DNA of 64,000 nucleotides from positions 51,231 through 115,230 of the forward strand of contig JAIBAP010000009.1 in the NCBI GenBank assembly GCA_019695115.1. The letters are read 5' to 3'. A program made the translations under genes and the position numbers. This document shows positions 51,525 to 60,838 of this stretch, piece after piece (the first letter of the stretch is position 1; each line of letters opens with the position of its first letter). This DNA is from Caldilineales bacterium. GTDB taxonomy: Bacteria; Chloroflexota; Anaerolineae; J102. The notes beneath the pieces are model-generated. The model had not been told where the DNA came from. It searched no databases and saw only the letters and a program-made list of their open reading frames with translations.

Positions 51525-52337
51525 ATGTCCACCCCCCATCATCTGGCCGCCCAGCGTCTGTCCGCCCAATTCGGCTGGCGGCTTCTGACCATCCCCGACT
51601 GGGCCGCAGCCGCTTACGAGATCGACCCCTCCCCCGCCGACGACAAAGCCGCGCGCAACACCTGCCTGACTGTCTACTCGCGGACGCTTTACGAAGCCTG
51701 CCAGGACAGGAAACACCAGGAGCAAGCCTACAGCGAGCTGCATCGCTACTTATGGCCGCAAGCGTATGATCGCGACTCCGACCTGGCCGCCGACGCCACC
51801 CAGCGCGCCCTGCTCAGGATCTTCGAAGCCCTACAATCGCCCAGCTCCAACCGAGGCCCGCAATCCGCCATCGTCTTCCTGCGTTTCTGCCAGTATATGC
51901 TCTGCCAGGCCATCCGCGACGAACGCCGCCAGCGCCTGCTGGCGCCAGAGCGCGTTATTTCGCTCGATGCATCTCCGCCCGGCGAAGCCGCCGAGGGCGA
52001 AACCTGGGGCGAGAGGGTTCCCAACCCCTCGCCCTCACCGGAGGAAACGGTCGTCGCAGACGAAGCCGACACCGCCTACCAACAGCAGGTAGACGCTGTT
52101 TTGCCCCGTCTGCCCCGAACCGTGCTCGAATCGCTGCAAACCCTGTGGAAGAACCGAACCGAACGCCAGATCAGCGCCGTCGTCTTCACCTATTTCGACC
52201 AGGCCGGCGACGATGCCATCGCCACCCACCTGCACACCAACCCCAAGAACGTGCAACCGTTGCGCTCGCGCGGGCTGGACAAGGTGCACACCGAACTGAA
52301 CGCCCGCCTGGCCTACGGGCAAGGAGACTACGCATGA
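51525..52337 (+). CDS. Sigma-70-like factor (ECF-type)
   Basis: 270 residues. A region 2-like helix bundle (ADATQRALLRIFEAL ... FLRFCQYMLCQAIRDERRQR) is followed by a variable linker and a region 4-like helix-turn-helix (RTERQISAVVFTYFDQAGDD then AIATHLHTNPKNVQPL). The similarity to ECF sigma factors is partial, so it could be a sigma-like regulator. Its stop overlaps the start of a zinc-finger anti-sigma-like gene, as for many ECF pairs. GAGGAT is a plausible ribosome site. Confidence 0.75.
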   Translation: MSTPHHLAAQRLSAQFGWRLLTIPDWAAAAYEIDPSPADDKAARNTCLTVYSRTLYEACQDRKHQEQAYSELHRYLWPQAYDRDSDLAADATQRALLRIFEALQSPSSNRGPQSAIVFLRFCQYMLCQAIRDERRQRLLAPERVISLDASPPGEAAEGETWGERVPNPSPSPEETVVADEADTAYQQQVDAVLPRLPRTVLESLQTLWKNRTERQISAVVFTYFDQAGDDAIATHLHTNPKNVQPLRSRGLDKVHTELNARLAYGQGDYA

Positions 52338-53173
52338 CCCCCCTTCCCTGCACCATCGACGCCGCACGCCTGCTGGCCTATCTGGATGACCCCAACGCCG
52401 CGCCCGATTTGCCGGCGCATGTGCAAGAGTGCAGGCGGTGCCAGACTCGTTTGTTGGCCATTGCCGGCGCAGCCAGGGTGCACGGCAATGACCGCTCCGA
52501 CATGCGGCAGACGCAGGACGACATCCTGGCCTTGATCGATACCGAGGCGGCCGGAGTCGAGCCAGGCGATGACTTACTGCCTATCCAACTCCACTTGCTG
52601 GCGTGCTCCGATTGCTTCGCCCTATACAAGGACCTATCCGCCATGAATGAACTGATACTCACCGACGCCTTGCCCACGCCTCCCGCCCAGGCCTATCGCC
52701 CCCCCGACCTTTCCTTCTTGCGCCAACCCGTCGAGCGCCTCGTCAGCTATGTCCGGCAACAGGGCGAAACCTGGCTGCGCACCTTGCAGATCAACCTCTC
52801 GCTTGTCTTCCAGCCGCTGCAACCGGCCCCGGCGCTGAGCCAGCGCGAGGGCAAAGCGGCGGCTGAGGATCAGACCGTGCGCCAGATCACCTTTGGCGCC
52901 CAGGAATTGGAGGCGCTGGATGTCACCGTCCGGCTCACCCCCAGCGCACACACCCCCGATCTGGCCCGGATCGAAGTCCAGGCCCTCTCGTCCGACCGTC
53001 TCGACCTCGACTTCTCGGGCACGCGCGTCATCCTGCGGCTGGAGGATGGCCGCGAGGCTATGCAGGAGACGGATCTCAACGGCTGGGCCACATTCGACTT
53101 CTTCCCCGAAACCCTGCTGCGCACCGCCACCCTCGAAATCACGACCGCACACGCCATCCGCCCACCAGAATGA
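52334..53173 (+). CDS. Zinc-finger anti-sigma-like protein
   Basis: 279 residues from the ATG at 52334, overlapping the sigma gene by four bases. Two HxxxCxxC motifs (HVQECRRCQ near residue 30 and HLLACSDCF near 88) are typical of ZAS-type anti-sigma factors. The C-terminal part (RQITFGAQELEALDVTVRLT ... VILRLEDGREAMQETDLNG) is a beta-sandwich domain with no transmembrane helix, so it is cytoplasmic or binds a partner. It would hold the sigma-like factor inactive until cleaved or displaced. Its 3' end overlaps the convergent CHAT gene by 35 bases. Confidence 0.8.
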   Translation: MTPLPCTIDAARLLAYLDDPNAAPDLPAHVQECRRCQTRLLAIAGAARVHGNDRSDMRQTQDDILALIDTEAAGVEPGDDLLPIQLHLLACSDCFALYKDLSAMNELILTDALPTPPAQAYRPPDLSFLRQPVERLVSYVRQQGETWLRTLQINLSLVFQPLQPAPALSQREGKAAAEDQTVRQITFGAQELEALDVTVRLTPSAHTPDLARIEVQALSSDRLDLDFSGTRVILRLEDGREAMQETDLNGWATFDFFPETLLRTATLEITTAHAIRPPE

Positions 53174-55355
53174 ACGGCGCCCAAAAATACGGATGCTCGA
53201 ACACCCGCTCCCTCGCTTCCCCACTCATGCCCTGCAAACGCCGCACCTCCGCCCGGATGTCCGCCGCGGGCAGACCATCGGCTGCCAGCTTCGACGCCAA
53301 CTCGGCCGCCGTCATGTGGCGCAGCCATCGCTGCGCCGCTCGCAAAGCCGCCGCTGCCTCTTTGCCCGTCGCCACATCCTCGTAGAACCTTTCCATCAAT
53401 AAACGGGTCGAGACATCATCTACCGGCCACAGGCTCACCAACACCGCCCTGGCCCCCGCCGCCAAAAACGCCCGCACCAGACCCATCAACTCGTCCCCGT
53501 TCAGACGCTGCGTCCGGCCCGTGTCACAGCCGCTCAGCGTCACCAGATCGGCGCGCAGGCGCATATCGGCCATGATCTGGGCGGCAGTCAGGCGGCCATC
53601 GGCCAGATCCAACCCCGACTCCAACGGCTGTCGGGCGTCGAAGCAGCCGTGGCAGGCGAAATGCAAGAGGGCGTAGTCCCCGGCCTCGGCCAGAACCCGC
53701 CCATCCGTGGCTTCGTCGCCGGTCAATAACCGGGCCGCCAGCTTGTGCGTCACTGCCTCAGCTTCGCGACGGGCATAGTTCAGATCGGGGCCGTAATGCA
53801 CCACCAGGGCATGCTGCTGAGCAGCGGTCAGGCTCGTGCGATCGAGTCCAAGAAACACGCTGGCGCTGGGAGCAAGCAGGACGTCGAGGTCGGAGGCAGG
53901 TTCGAGGGGCCGATCCACCAGGGCGAGGAAGGGCAGGTAGTGAAGCACGCCATAGGGGACGATGACCACCCGCTGACGGCCTTTCAACTCGGATGCCAGC
54001 GGCGCCCACAGCATTTGGCGCAGCCCGTGCAGCAGAAAAGGCTCGTGCAGGCGACCCCTGTCATCGGGCGTCACTCGCTTCAGGCGCTCCGTTTCGCCAT
54101 CGAAGGCCGCCCGCAGGCGCAGCCCCAGATCGCCGGCCAGCGGGACGATCCGCACCCAGTCGGTCGTGACGACCAAAGCCGCCGCCTGCCGCGCGGTGAG
54201 AAAATACTCGACCAGCAACGCGTCGTCGGGCAGCCGTGCTCGGATTTCCTCGGCCGATAAGGGTTGCGCCATCCCCCATCGTAGGGGCGAGGTCTCCTCG
54301 CCCTCCTTGCCCCTCTCGCCCCACTCAACCCGTCGCGCCAACAGCTCCAGGAAAGCCCGCGACTTGGCCCGTTCCAGCATCGTCAACGCCTGATCCGCCC
54401 GCCCCCGCTCCAATTCGAGTTCGACCCGCTGCTCATACACCGGCACGCGCGAGCCAAAGAAGCCGATACGCGCGGCCTGGCCCTCCAGCGGGTGCAATAG
54501 TGACTCAATCAGGCCAATGGCTTTGTCCGAAGCCCTGCCGGCGGCAGCCAGGTCGCCCAGCGCCCGTTGCGTCAGCGCCAGATTGGCCCAGACATCGGCC
54601 TCCTCGTAAGGGTCGCCGGCGGGCAGCCCGCCCAAGATACCCAACGCTTCAAGGTAACACGCTTCGGCCTGCCGCCAATCGCCCCCATGATGGTGCACCT
54701 CGCCGGTGTTGTTCAGGGCCAGAGCCAGGCTGCGCTGCGCCCCACCGGTCTGGCGACACCACTCGCTGCGGGCCTGGTAATGGGCCAAAGCGTCCTGCCA
54801 GCGTCCCTGCCATTGGGCAATGTTGCCCAGTTGCAGCTCGATGTTGGCGGCCAAGGCTTCGGCGTCGTGCCGCCGGGCCAGGCCCAGGCTGCGCCGGCAG
54901 CAGTCCAGCGCCTCTTGCAAGACCTCCGGCCCCTGTTGTCCGCGTTGGAAGGCGCGGCCGTGGGCTACGCCCAGATTGCGCAGGACTTTGGCCTCGTAGA
55001 CCTCGTCGCCCAAGACCGCGAACAGCCGCAAGCTCTGCTGATTATGTTCGACCGCCGCCTGGTAGTCGCCCAGGTAATCGGCCCCGAAGGCGATCTCCAG
55101 ATGGACGCGAGCCAGCAGATCCTCCGGTGGGTTGGCGGCCAGCAGCCGCTGCAATTGGCTCGCCGCCCGATCCCAGCGCGGCGGCGCTTTTTCGACCCAG
55201 ACGATGCACTCCAGGTAATCGATCCATAGATCATCGACGGGCGACCGTTCCTGTTGGCGGGCCACGTGCAACAGGGCGGCGCACTCGGCCAATCGCCGTT
55301 GTTCGAGTTCGGCGAAGAAATCCTCCCGCAGGCGCTTCCGATCGAACGTCGACAT
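53139..55355 (-). CDS. TPR-CHAT caspase-like protease
   Basis: 738 residues. The N-terminal half (to about 330) is TPR repeats (YEAKVLRNLGVAHGRAFQRG, ADVWANLALTQRALGDLAAA). The C-terminal CHAT domain has the catalytic His in LLHFACHGCF (about 569) and Cys in LSGCDTGRTQ (about 609), plus AVLVSLWPVDDVSTRLLM and PYFWAPFILVG. CHAT proteases (separase/caspase-like) cleave after specific sites and act in signalling or defence. Convergent with a sigma/anti-sigma pair, it might cleave the anti-sigma protein. A GGA-rich site upstream of the ATG is weak. Confidence 0.93.
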   Translation of the reverse strand: MSTFDRKRLREDFFAELEQRRLAECAALLHVARQQERSPVDDLWIDYLECIVWVEKAPPRWDRAASQLQRLLAANPPEDLLARVHLEIAFGADYLGDYQAAVEHNQQSLRLFAVLGDEVYEAKVLRNLGVAHGRAFQRGQQGPEVLQEALDCCRRSLGLARRHDAEALAANIELQLGNIAQWQGRWQDALAHYQARSEWCRQTGGAQRSLALALNNTGEVHHHGGDWRQAEACYLEALGILGGLPAGDPYEEADVWANLALTQRALGDLAAAGRASDKAIGLIESLLHPLEGQAARIGFFGSRVPVYEQRVELELERGRADQALTMLERAKSRAFLELLARRVEWGERGKEGEETSPLRWGMAQPLSAEEIRARLPDDALLVEYFLTARQAAALVVTTDWVRIVPLAGDLGLRLRAAFDGETERLKRVTPDDRGRLHEPFLLHGLRQMLWAPLASELKGRQRVVIVPYGVLHYLPFLALVDRPLEPASDLDVLLAPSASVFLGLDRTSLTAAQQHALVVHYGPDLNYARREAEAVTHKLAARLLTGDEATDGRVLAEAGDYALLHFACHGCFDARQPLESGLDLADGRLTAAQIMADMRLRADLVTLSGCDTGRTQRLNGDELMGLVRAFLAAGARAVLVSLWPVDDVSTRLLMERFYEDVATGKEAAAALRAAQRWLRHMTAAELASKLAADGLPAADIRAEVRRLQGMSGEARERVFEHPYFWAPFILVGGWRVRS

Positions 55356-55466
55356 CGTTACAAGACGCCAAGCCTATCCTGAGTAGAACGAAGGATCGCA
55401 ATCCGAAATCCGCGATCCAAACTACAGTCTACCACACCTTCTCTCCACCCCCAACCGAGGTGTGAC

Positions 55467-58400
55467 ATGTCACACGTGCTCCGGCGCCTGCTGGCGCTCA
55501 TCTTCCTGCTGATCCTGCTGCTGGGTGGCTTGGGCATCGTCGCCAGCCTGGCGCCCGCCGCCGCCACCATCACCTCGTCCGAGCCGGGCCATCGCCCCTT
55601 CCTCTTCGTCGTTCCCAACGCCGATGGCGCTTCGCTGAACGTAAAGGCGCGGCGGTTGGGCGGTTTCGATTCCCGGATCGGTTCCACCCTGCGCATTGGC
55701 CCCACGTCCTCCGAACCCGGCCACACCGACTACAACCCAAGCCAGGACGAATACACCTTCGTCCACGAAGGCGTCTGCATACCCCGCGCTGCTTGTCCGC
55801 AGATGACGGCCTTGATCACGACCACGAGCGATGGCGGCGAGCAGGTGATCCTGGGCAGCAGCGATTTCGCTCGTGAGTACGTGCCGGGAGATGTCAACCA
55901 GGAGGTCTTTGCGCAGGATGGTCAGGCTCGCCTGCTGATCCCCCGCGGCAGCCTACCTCCCGACAGCTACCTGGTGTTGATGAGCACCGTCCTCCCGCCC
56001 GGCGATGTCCCGTCCGGCCATCGCTTGCTCGGCCAGTCCTACGCCATCCGCGCCTCCGGCGCCATCAGCCAAAGCCTGGCCCCGCTGCTGCTGTACATCG
56101 ACTACGACCCCAACCTGCTGAACGACGCCAGCCCGCACACGATCTCGTTGTTCTGGTGGGACGAAGGGGCCGGGCATTGGCAGGATCTCGAAAGCCAGTC
56201 GTTCGGCGATCAACCCACGCACGCCGTCGCCATCCGCCAGCTGAGCGGGGCCTATGCCCTCATGCTGGGGACCACCTGGCGCGACCCCTTCCTCGATTAC
56301 AGCGGTGTGGCCGAACGCCAGAACCTGCGGCTGGCCTCTGGCGGCCGCCTCAACCTGGCTCCCGGTTTCGACCAGGGTTACGCCATCTCGCAGCCGGTCT
56401 CGCCGACAACGGCCTTCACGGGCTGGGGCGAAGTACGCTATACAGGCGAGGTTCCCGCCGCCGCCGCCCTGGCGGTGGATGTTTTGGCGGAGGATGGCAG
56501 CCCGCTGGTCGAGAATGTAACCGCCGGCGCCAGCCTGGCCGCCATCGACCCGGCCCAACACCCTCGCCTGCGCCTGCGCGCCCGCCTGGCCACAACCCAG
56601 GCCGGCGTCACCCCCTATCTCGACACCTGGTCACTCAGCTGGCGGCCGCAAGTGCAACCTGCCCTGCCTCTCTATCTGCCGTTGCTCTTGGCAGGGGGAA
56701 CAAGCGAGCAATCAGATGAGGCGCCGAAAGGGGATGCACCGCCTCATCGGGTCGCCAGGCTGCACCCGGCGTCATCGAGCGGCCTCGGCTGCGACCCGCC
56801 CCCATCTCTCCCCATCCTCTGGTCGCCGCCCGCGGTGCTGACCCCGGCCAGCGAGATCGCCATCGCCCCGGATGTGCAGGTCGATAGCGCCGGTCGCGTT
56901 CATGCCGTCTGGTACACAGGCAGCCGCGTCGTCAACTACGCCTCCAAACCCGACCGCGCTGCCGCCTGGTCGGCGCCGCTTAGCATCTCCGGCGCCACCG
57001 ATGCCTACTATCCCGATCTGGCGACGGACGATCTGGGCAATGTGTACGTAGTCTGGGAAGGGGGTGGGGACATCTACTTCGCGACCAAATCTGCGGGCGC
57101 GGGCTGGACGGCGCCGGTCAATCTCACCCGCACCAGCCAGACAGACGCCATGCCGGCGATCTTCGCCGATGTCGCTGGCAACCTGCATCTTGTTTGGGGG
57201 AGCGATAGCCCCGGCAATCGCGAGATTTTCTACGCTTTCAAGGGACGGGCGGCGGGCGACTGGAGTGCGCCGCTGCGCGTCTCCAACACCGCCGATCGCT
57301 CATGGGCGCCCGATGTCGTCGCCGATAGCGAAGGCGGCGTCCATGTCGTGTGGTACGACTCTACGCCGGGCGTCGCCGAGATCTATTACGCAGCCAAAGC
57401 GCCGGGGGCGGCCACGTGGGGTGAGGCGATCGACGTCTCGAACACAGCGGGGGGGTCGCAGTGGCCGGCGCTGGCCATCGCTGGCGATGGCAGGCTGCAT
57501 CTGGTCTGGCAGGACACGCTGACGCTGGCCGGGCAGGGGCAAGCGATCATCCTTTACTATGCCAGCAAAGCCGTGGATGGCGACTGGTCGGCAGGGCAGG
57601 AAATCGCCCGCAGTCAGGCCAACGGCCAGAAGGCCCAACCCCCGGCCCTCACTATCAGCCCCGGCGACGCCCTCCACGTGGCCTGGGCGACGATGACCGA
57701 TTACCGGCTTTATTACGCCCGCAAACCCGACAACGAAGCCGGGTGGAGCCAGCCGCAGGTCGTGGCCGCCTTGATCCCCCCGCCCAACCCGGCCAACCAA
57801 TGGTACTTCATCGGCCTGGCCGCCGACCCCGACCGCGGCGTGCACCTGGTTTGGAACGATATGGAATCGGGCGCGACCTTCAACCAGGACATCAAGTACA
57901 GCGCCGCGCTGCCGCCGCCCATCCCGCCCAACCACGTCCTGGCGCTGGACGAGGAGGGCCGGGCCGCGCCAGGCGCATGCATCTACCAGAACGGCCAGCT
58001 GGCCGGGAGCACCGACGAGATGGGCGTGTTCGTTCCCACCAGTCTGGCGGCGGGCGACCGTTTTGTGGCCCTGAAACCGGTGGCCGAGCAAGCCTCGGCG
58101 CCGGGCGCACCCTGGGCCTATCGCATCGGCCTCACCAGCCTGACGATAGGGGCGGATGGCGCCGTATCGGGTCACACCGTCGTCGCGCCCGGCCGCCAGC
58201 GCCTGAGCCTGCACAAGCACACGCCGCTGATCTACTACAACCTGATCATCTCCATTCAGTGGAACGCGACGCCCGCCTATGTGCAGGAGATGGCCGAGGC
58301 CATCCGCCGCGCTTCCGACTACCTCTTCGACGCCAGCGATGGGCAGATGGTTTTCGGCCAGGTGGAGATCTACGACGACGGCGTGAAGTGGGAGGAGGCC

Positions 58401-59984
58401 GACATCCAGGTGCTGACCCGCAACAACGTCCGTCCCTATGCCTATATCGGCGGGCTGACCTCGACTGACCCCTCACAGGTCATCCGCGTGGGCCGGCATT
58501 GGGATGGAAGCGGCGGCGCCACAGGCAGCTGGGCGGAGCGGGATGGGTATCGCACCCTGATCCACGAGTTCGGGCATTACGGGCTGAACTTGTACGACAG
58601 CTATTTCCAGTATAGCTATGATGAGCAGCACAATCTGACCGGCATCGACACGGCGACCGGCTGCACCATGAATCTGCACGACTTCGAGGAAGCTGATGAC
58701 CCGATCAACGCCAGCCTGATGACGTCGCAATACACGACATCCGAATGGTCAGCGCAGGGGGTGCCGGGGCTGTGGGATCGGATGTGTGAACAGACCTATC
58801 AGTGGCAGATGAACGAAGAATCGGACTGGGAGACGATTCGGCGCTATTACGCGGACGATTCCGGCCCGCAGCGCTGGTTTTTCAGCGGACCGCTCAGCCG
58901 CGGGGCGGTATTGGCCGGGCCGGAGGCGCTGCCCCCCGACCTGCTGGCCTTCCCCCAGGTGGCCACCCACGACCGCAGTCCGGAAGCGCCCGTGCGCCAA
59001 CTGTTCGTCCTCGGCCGCAACGGTCGGCCCTATGCCGAAGGCGCGCTGGCAGCCCTTGACATTCAGCGAGACGGCCGCCTGGTTGTGCTGGACCAGGGGA
59101 CGACAGACCGGGACGGGCGCATCGCTATCTATGGCGCCGTCGCCGGCGCCACATTGCGCGTCGTTTCGATCGATGGGTCGCTTTCCGCGCAGACGACGAT
59201 AGGCGCCGCCACAGCCTATACGCTCACGCTGCAGGGGTCGAGCAGCCTGGCGGCGTCCGGCGCCGCGCTCAACCCCTACGCCGTCCTTATCCCCTACAGC
59301 GATGGCAAGGACCTGACCCTGACCGTGGCCGGTGTGGGCGAGGGAGGGGCGCTCTCGGCCCTGGTCAGGCCACCCGGCGGCGGGCTAGGCGAGACCATCG
59401 ACCTGGGCTACAGCCCGGCTGCCGGCGTCTACACGGGCACAGCCAGTTTCCCGGTTGCCAGCACGGGGTTGGGTGCGGCCAATGTGCGCGGGGTGAGCGC
59501 ACAGCCGCAGCGATTCAACGTAGATGTCGATTTCCACCTGGCGCGGGTGCGGACGAACGCGGAGCAAGACCTCTTTTCGCCCGACGGCGACGCCTGGCTG
59601 CACCTGGACGATGGCAGCTTGGGCCTGGCGAACGTTTACCTTCTGCTGGCGCCCACCGGCGCCGTGCCCGAACCCTTGCCCCAGAGAATGGCGGCCCTGG
59701 GCCATGCCTACAGCCTGGCCGCCTCCGGCGCCCTCACCGCCCTGGCTCGCCCCGCCCTCCTGCGCCTGTTCTACGAATCTGCCGGCCTACCCGCCGGCGT
59801 CGCTCCTTCGGCCCTGCGCATCGCCCGCTGGGAGGCCGACCACTGGCAGCCCCTGACCGGCGAGGCCGATCCCGACCGTTTTGCCATCTCTGCCCGCATT
59901 GAGCGCCTGGGCATCTATGTATTGCTGGCGCCGGACGGGGGAGGCAGCGAAGGGCGGGTGTATCTGCCGTTGCTGCGGAAGTAG
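55467..59984 (+). CDS. Giant secreted protein with propeller and HEFGH motif
   Basis: 1505 residues. Signal peptide (LLALIFLLILLLGGLGIVASLAPA). Beta-sandwich domains to about 400, ending in an internal LPLYLPLLLAGG. A beta-propeller region follows (about 440-830), with repeated GRVHAVWYTG, GNLHLVWGSD and GGVHVVWYDS blades of sialidase/BNR type. Next is a probable metalloprotease domain (about 930-1130) with LIHEFGHYGLNLYD (His 1033, Glu 1034, His 1037, Asp 1044). C-terminal sandwich domains end in VYLPLLRK. The zinc-protease activity is inferred from one motif. It is divergent from the TPR-CHAT gene and shares its 111-base intergenic region. Confidence 0.85.
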   Translation: MSHVLRRLLALIFLLILLLGGLGIVASLAPAAATITSSEPGHRPFLFVVPNADGASLNVKARRLGGFDSRIGSTLRIGPTSSEPGHTDYNPSQDEYTFVHEGVCIPRAACPQMTALITTTSDGGEQVILGSSDFAREYVPGDVNQEVFAQDGQARLLIPRGSLPPDSYLVLMSTVLPPGDVPSGHRLLGQSYAIRASGAISQSLAPLLLYIDYDPNLLNDASPHTISLFWWDEGAGHWQDLESQSFGDQPTHAVAIRQLSGAYALMLGTTWRDPFLDYSGVAERQNLRLASGGRLNLAPGFDQGYAISQPVSPTTAFTGWGEVRYTGEVPAAAALAVDVLAEDGSPLVENVTAGASLAAIDPAQHPRLRLRARLATTQAGVTPYLDTWSLSWRPQVQPALPLYLPLLLAGGTSEQSDEAPKGDAPPHRVARLHPASSSGLGCDPPPSLPILWSPPAVLTPASEIAIAPDVQVDSAGRVHAVWYTGSRVVNYASKPDRAAAWSAPLSISGATDAYYPDLATDDLGNVYVVWEGGGDIYFATKSAGAGWTAPVNLTRTSQTDAMPAIFADVAGNLHLVWGSDSPGNREIFYAFKGRAAGDWSAPLRVSNTADRSWAPDVVADSEGGVHVVWYDSTPGVAEIYYAAKAPGAATWGEAIDVSNTAGGSQWPALAIAGDGRLHLVWQDTLTLAGQGQAIILYYASKAVDGDWSAGQEIARSQANGQKAQPPALTISPGDALHVAWATMTDYRLYYARKPDNEAGWSQPQVVAALIPPPNPANQWYFIGLAADPDRGVHLVWNDMESGATFNQDIKYSAALPPPIPPNHVLALDEEGRAAPGACIYQNGQLAGSTDEMGVFVPTSLAAGDRFVALKPVAEQASAPGAPWAYRIGLTSLTIGADGAVSGHTVVAPGRQRLSLHKHTPLIYYNLIISIQWNATPAYVQEMAEAIRRASDYLFDASDGQMVFGQVEIYDDGVKWEEADIQVLTRNNVRPYAYIGGLTSTDPSQVIRVGRHWDGSGGATGSWAERDGYRTLIHEFGHYGLNLYDSYFQYSYDEQHNLTGIDTATGCTMNLHDFEEADDPINASLMTSQYTTSEWSAQGVPGLWDRMCEQTYQWQMNEESDWETIRRYYADDSGPQRWFFSGPLSRGAVLAGPEALPPDLLAFPQVATHDRSPEAPVRQLFVLGRNGRPYAEGALAALDIQRDGRLVVLDQGTTDRDGRIAIYGAVAGATLRVVSIDGSLSAQTTIGAATAYTLTLQGSSSLAASGAALNPYAVLIPYSDGKDLTLTVAGVGEGGALSALVRPPGGGLGETIDLGYSPAAGVYTGTASFPVASTGLGAANVRGVSAQPQRFNVDVDFHLARVRTNAEQDLFSPDGDAWLHLDDGSLGLANVYLLLAPTGAVPEPLPQRMAALGHAYSLAASGALTALARPALLRLFYESAGLPAGVAPSALRIARWEADHWQPLTGEADPDRFAISARIERLGIYVLLAPDGGGSEGRVYLPLLRK

Positions 59985-60050
59985 CCGAAGCCCAGGCTCA
60001 TCTTCGTGCAAGCGGCCATAGGCATAACGCCTTGATGAATAGCGACCCCG

Positions 60051-60494
60051 TCAATCCACCATCTCAGGAAATTCGCTCATGAAAAAGCCCCGCACCGTCA
60101 CAATGGGAATGCCTGCAAACTGGCCCAAGTCGAGCAAGTGGCCGTCACCGGAAACGATGTAGTCAGCAAGGGCGCTGATTGCGCAGTGCAGAAAGATGTC
60201 GTCATCAGGGTCTGCTTCAACAAGCGGCCGCCCCTCAACGGTTGGCACATCCCAAATTGAAGCCAAATTAGCGCCGCGCTCGGCCAGATCGATGGCCGTC
60301 ATCCCCAACTGTTCAAGCCGGCCTACGAACTTCGGATAGGCAAGGACCTCAGCGAGTTCAGCCAGCATCGGCGGCGACGAGCACAACTCAACCTTGCCGT
60401 GTTCAGCCAAACGTAAAAGCTGCCACGGCAACCCGCGCCAGAGAAGGCCCGAAACCCACAGATTGGTATCGAGAATAAGACGCATTCTCTTCAC
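60051..60494 (-). CDS. PIN-domain toxin
   Basis: 147 residues from a GTG at 60494 overlapping the antitoxin stop (GTGA); an ATG at 60485 is an alternative. The PIN acids are in LILDTNLWVSG (Asp), LAELAEVL (Glu) and EADPDDDIFLHCAIS (Asp cluster), with VSGDGHLLDLG. It belongs to the same broad PIN toxin group as 47370-47828 but with low similarity, so it is an independent module. It forms an operon with an AbrB-like antitoxin. Confidence 0.9.
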   Translation of the reverse strand: MKRMRLILDTNLWVSGLLWRGLPWQLLRLAEHGKVELCSSPPMLAELAEVLAYPKFVGRLEQLGMTAIDLAERGANLASIWDVPTVEGRPLVEADPDDDIFLHCAISALADYIVSGDGHLLDLGQFAGIPIVTVRGFFMSEFPEMVD

Positions 60495-60739
60495 TGGTTA
60501 TGGCGTTGGCGCCGCACCTCATGCACGATCTCGTTGATTTCGCTCAGCAATAGCGGTTCGCCCTCCGGCGCTTCAGCCACCAATTCAGTAGGCGAGGGGG
60601 CGAACATCCGCTTCAGGTGGAGCGTATCGCCTTCCATCCACACAACGAAACGATCGGCCGGGCGAAAGCGCCGGGCGATGGCAGGCGGCAGCGTCAAGGT
60701 GTTCGGCGTCTCGAATTCGACAACATCAATTGAATACAT
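60491..60739 (-). CDS. AbrB/SpoVT-like antitoxin
   Basis: 82 residues with GAGGTG ahead of the ATG. The N-terminal half (VVEFETPNTLTLPPAIARRF then RPADRFVVWMEGDTLHLKRM) fits a swapped-hairpin AbrB-type DNA-binding fold, in which a beta strand and a LPxxIxxRF segment are conserved. The C-terminal tail (SEINEIVHEVRRQRHNQ) would bind the PIN toxin. It is the first gene of the pair and probably represses its own promoter. Confidence 0.85.
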   Translation of the reverse strand: MYSIDVVEFETPNTLTLPPAIARRFRPADRFVVWMEGDTLHLKRMFAPSPTELVAEAPEGEPLLLSEINEIVHEVRRQRHNQ

Positions 60740-60838
60740 GGTTTCACCTCACTAAGCAACGTAAGAGTGACGCCATATCGATTTCAACGCCACTCTTCAA
60801 TTCCAAGTATACCTGACGGTGAGAGGAGAGTCAATCAG

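Noticed and set aside
51525..55355. Type III-E CRISPR (Craspase) locus
   Set aside because: The TPR-CHAT and sigma logic is similar, but no gRAMP/Cas7-11 gene, Csx30-like protein or CRISPR array is present.
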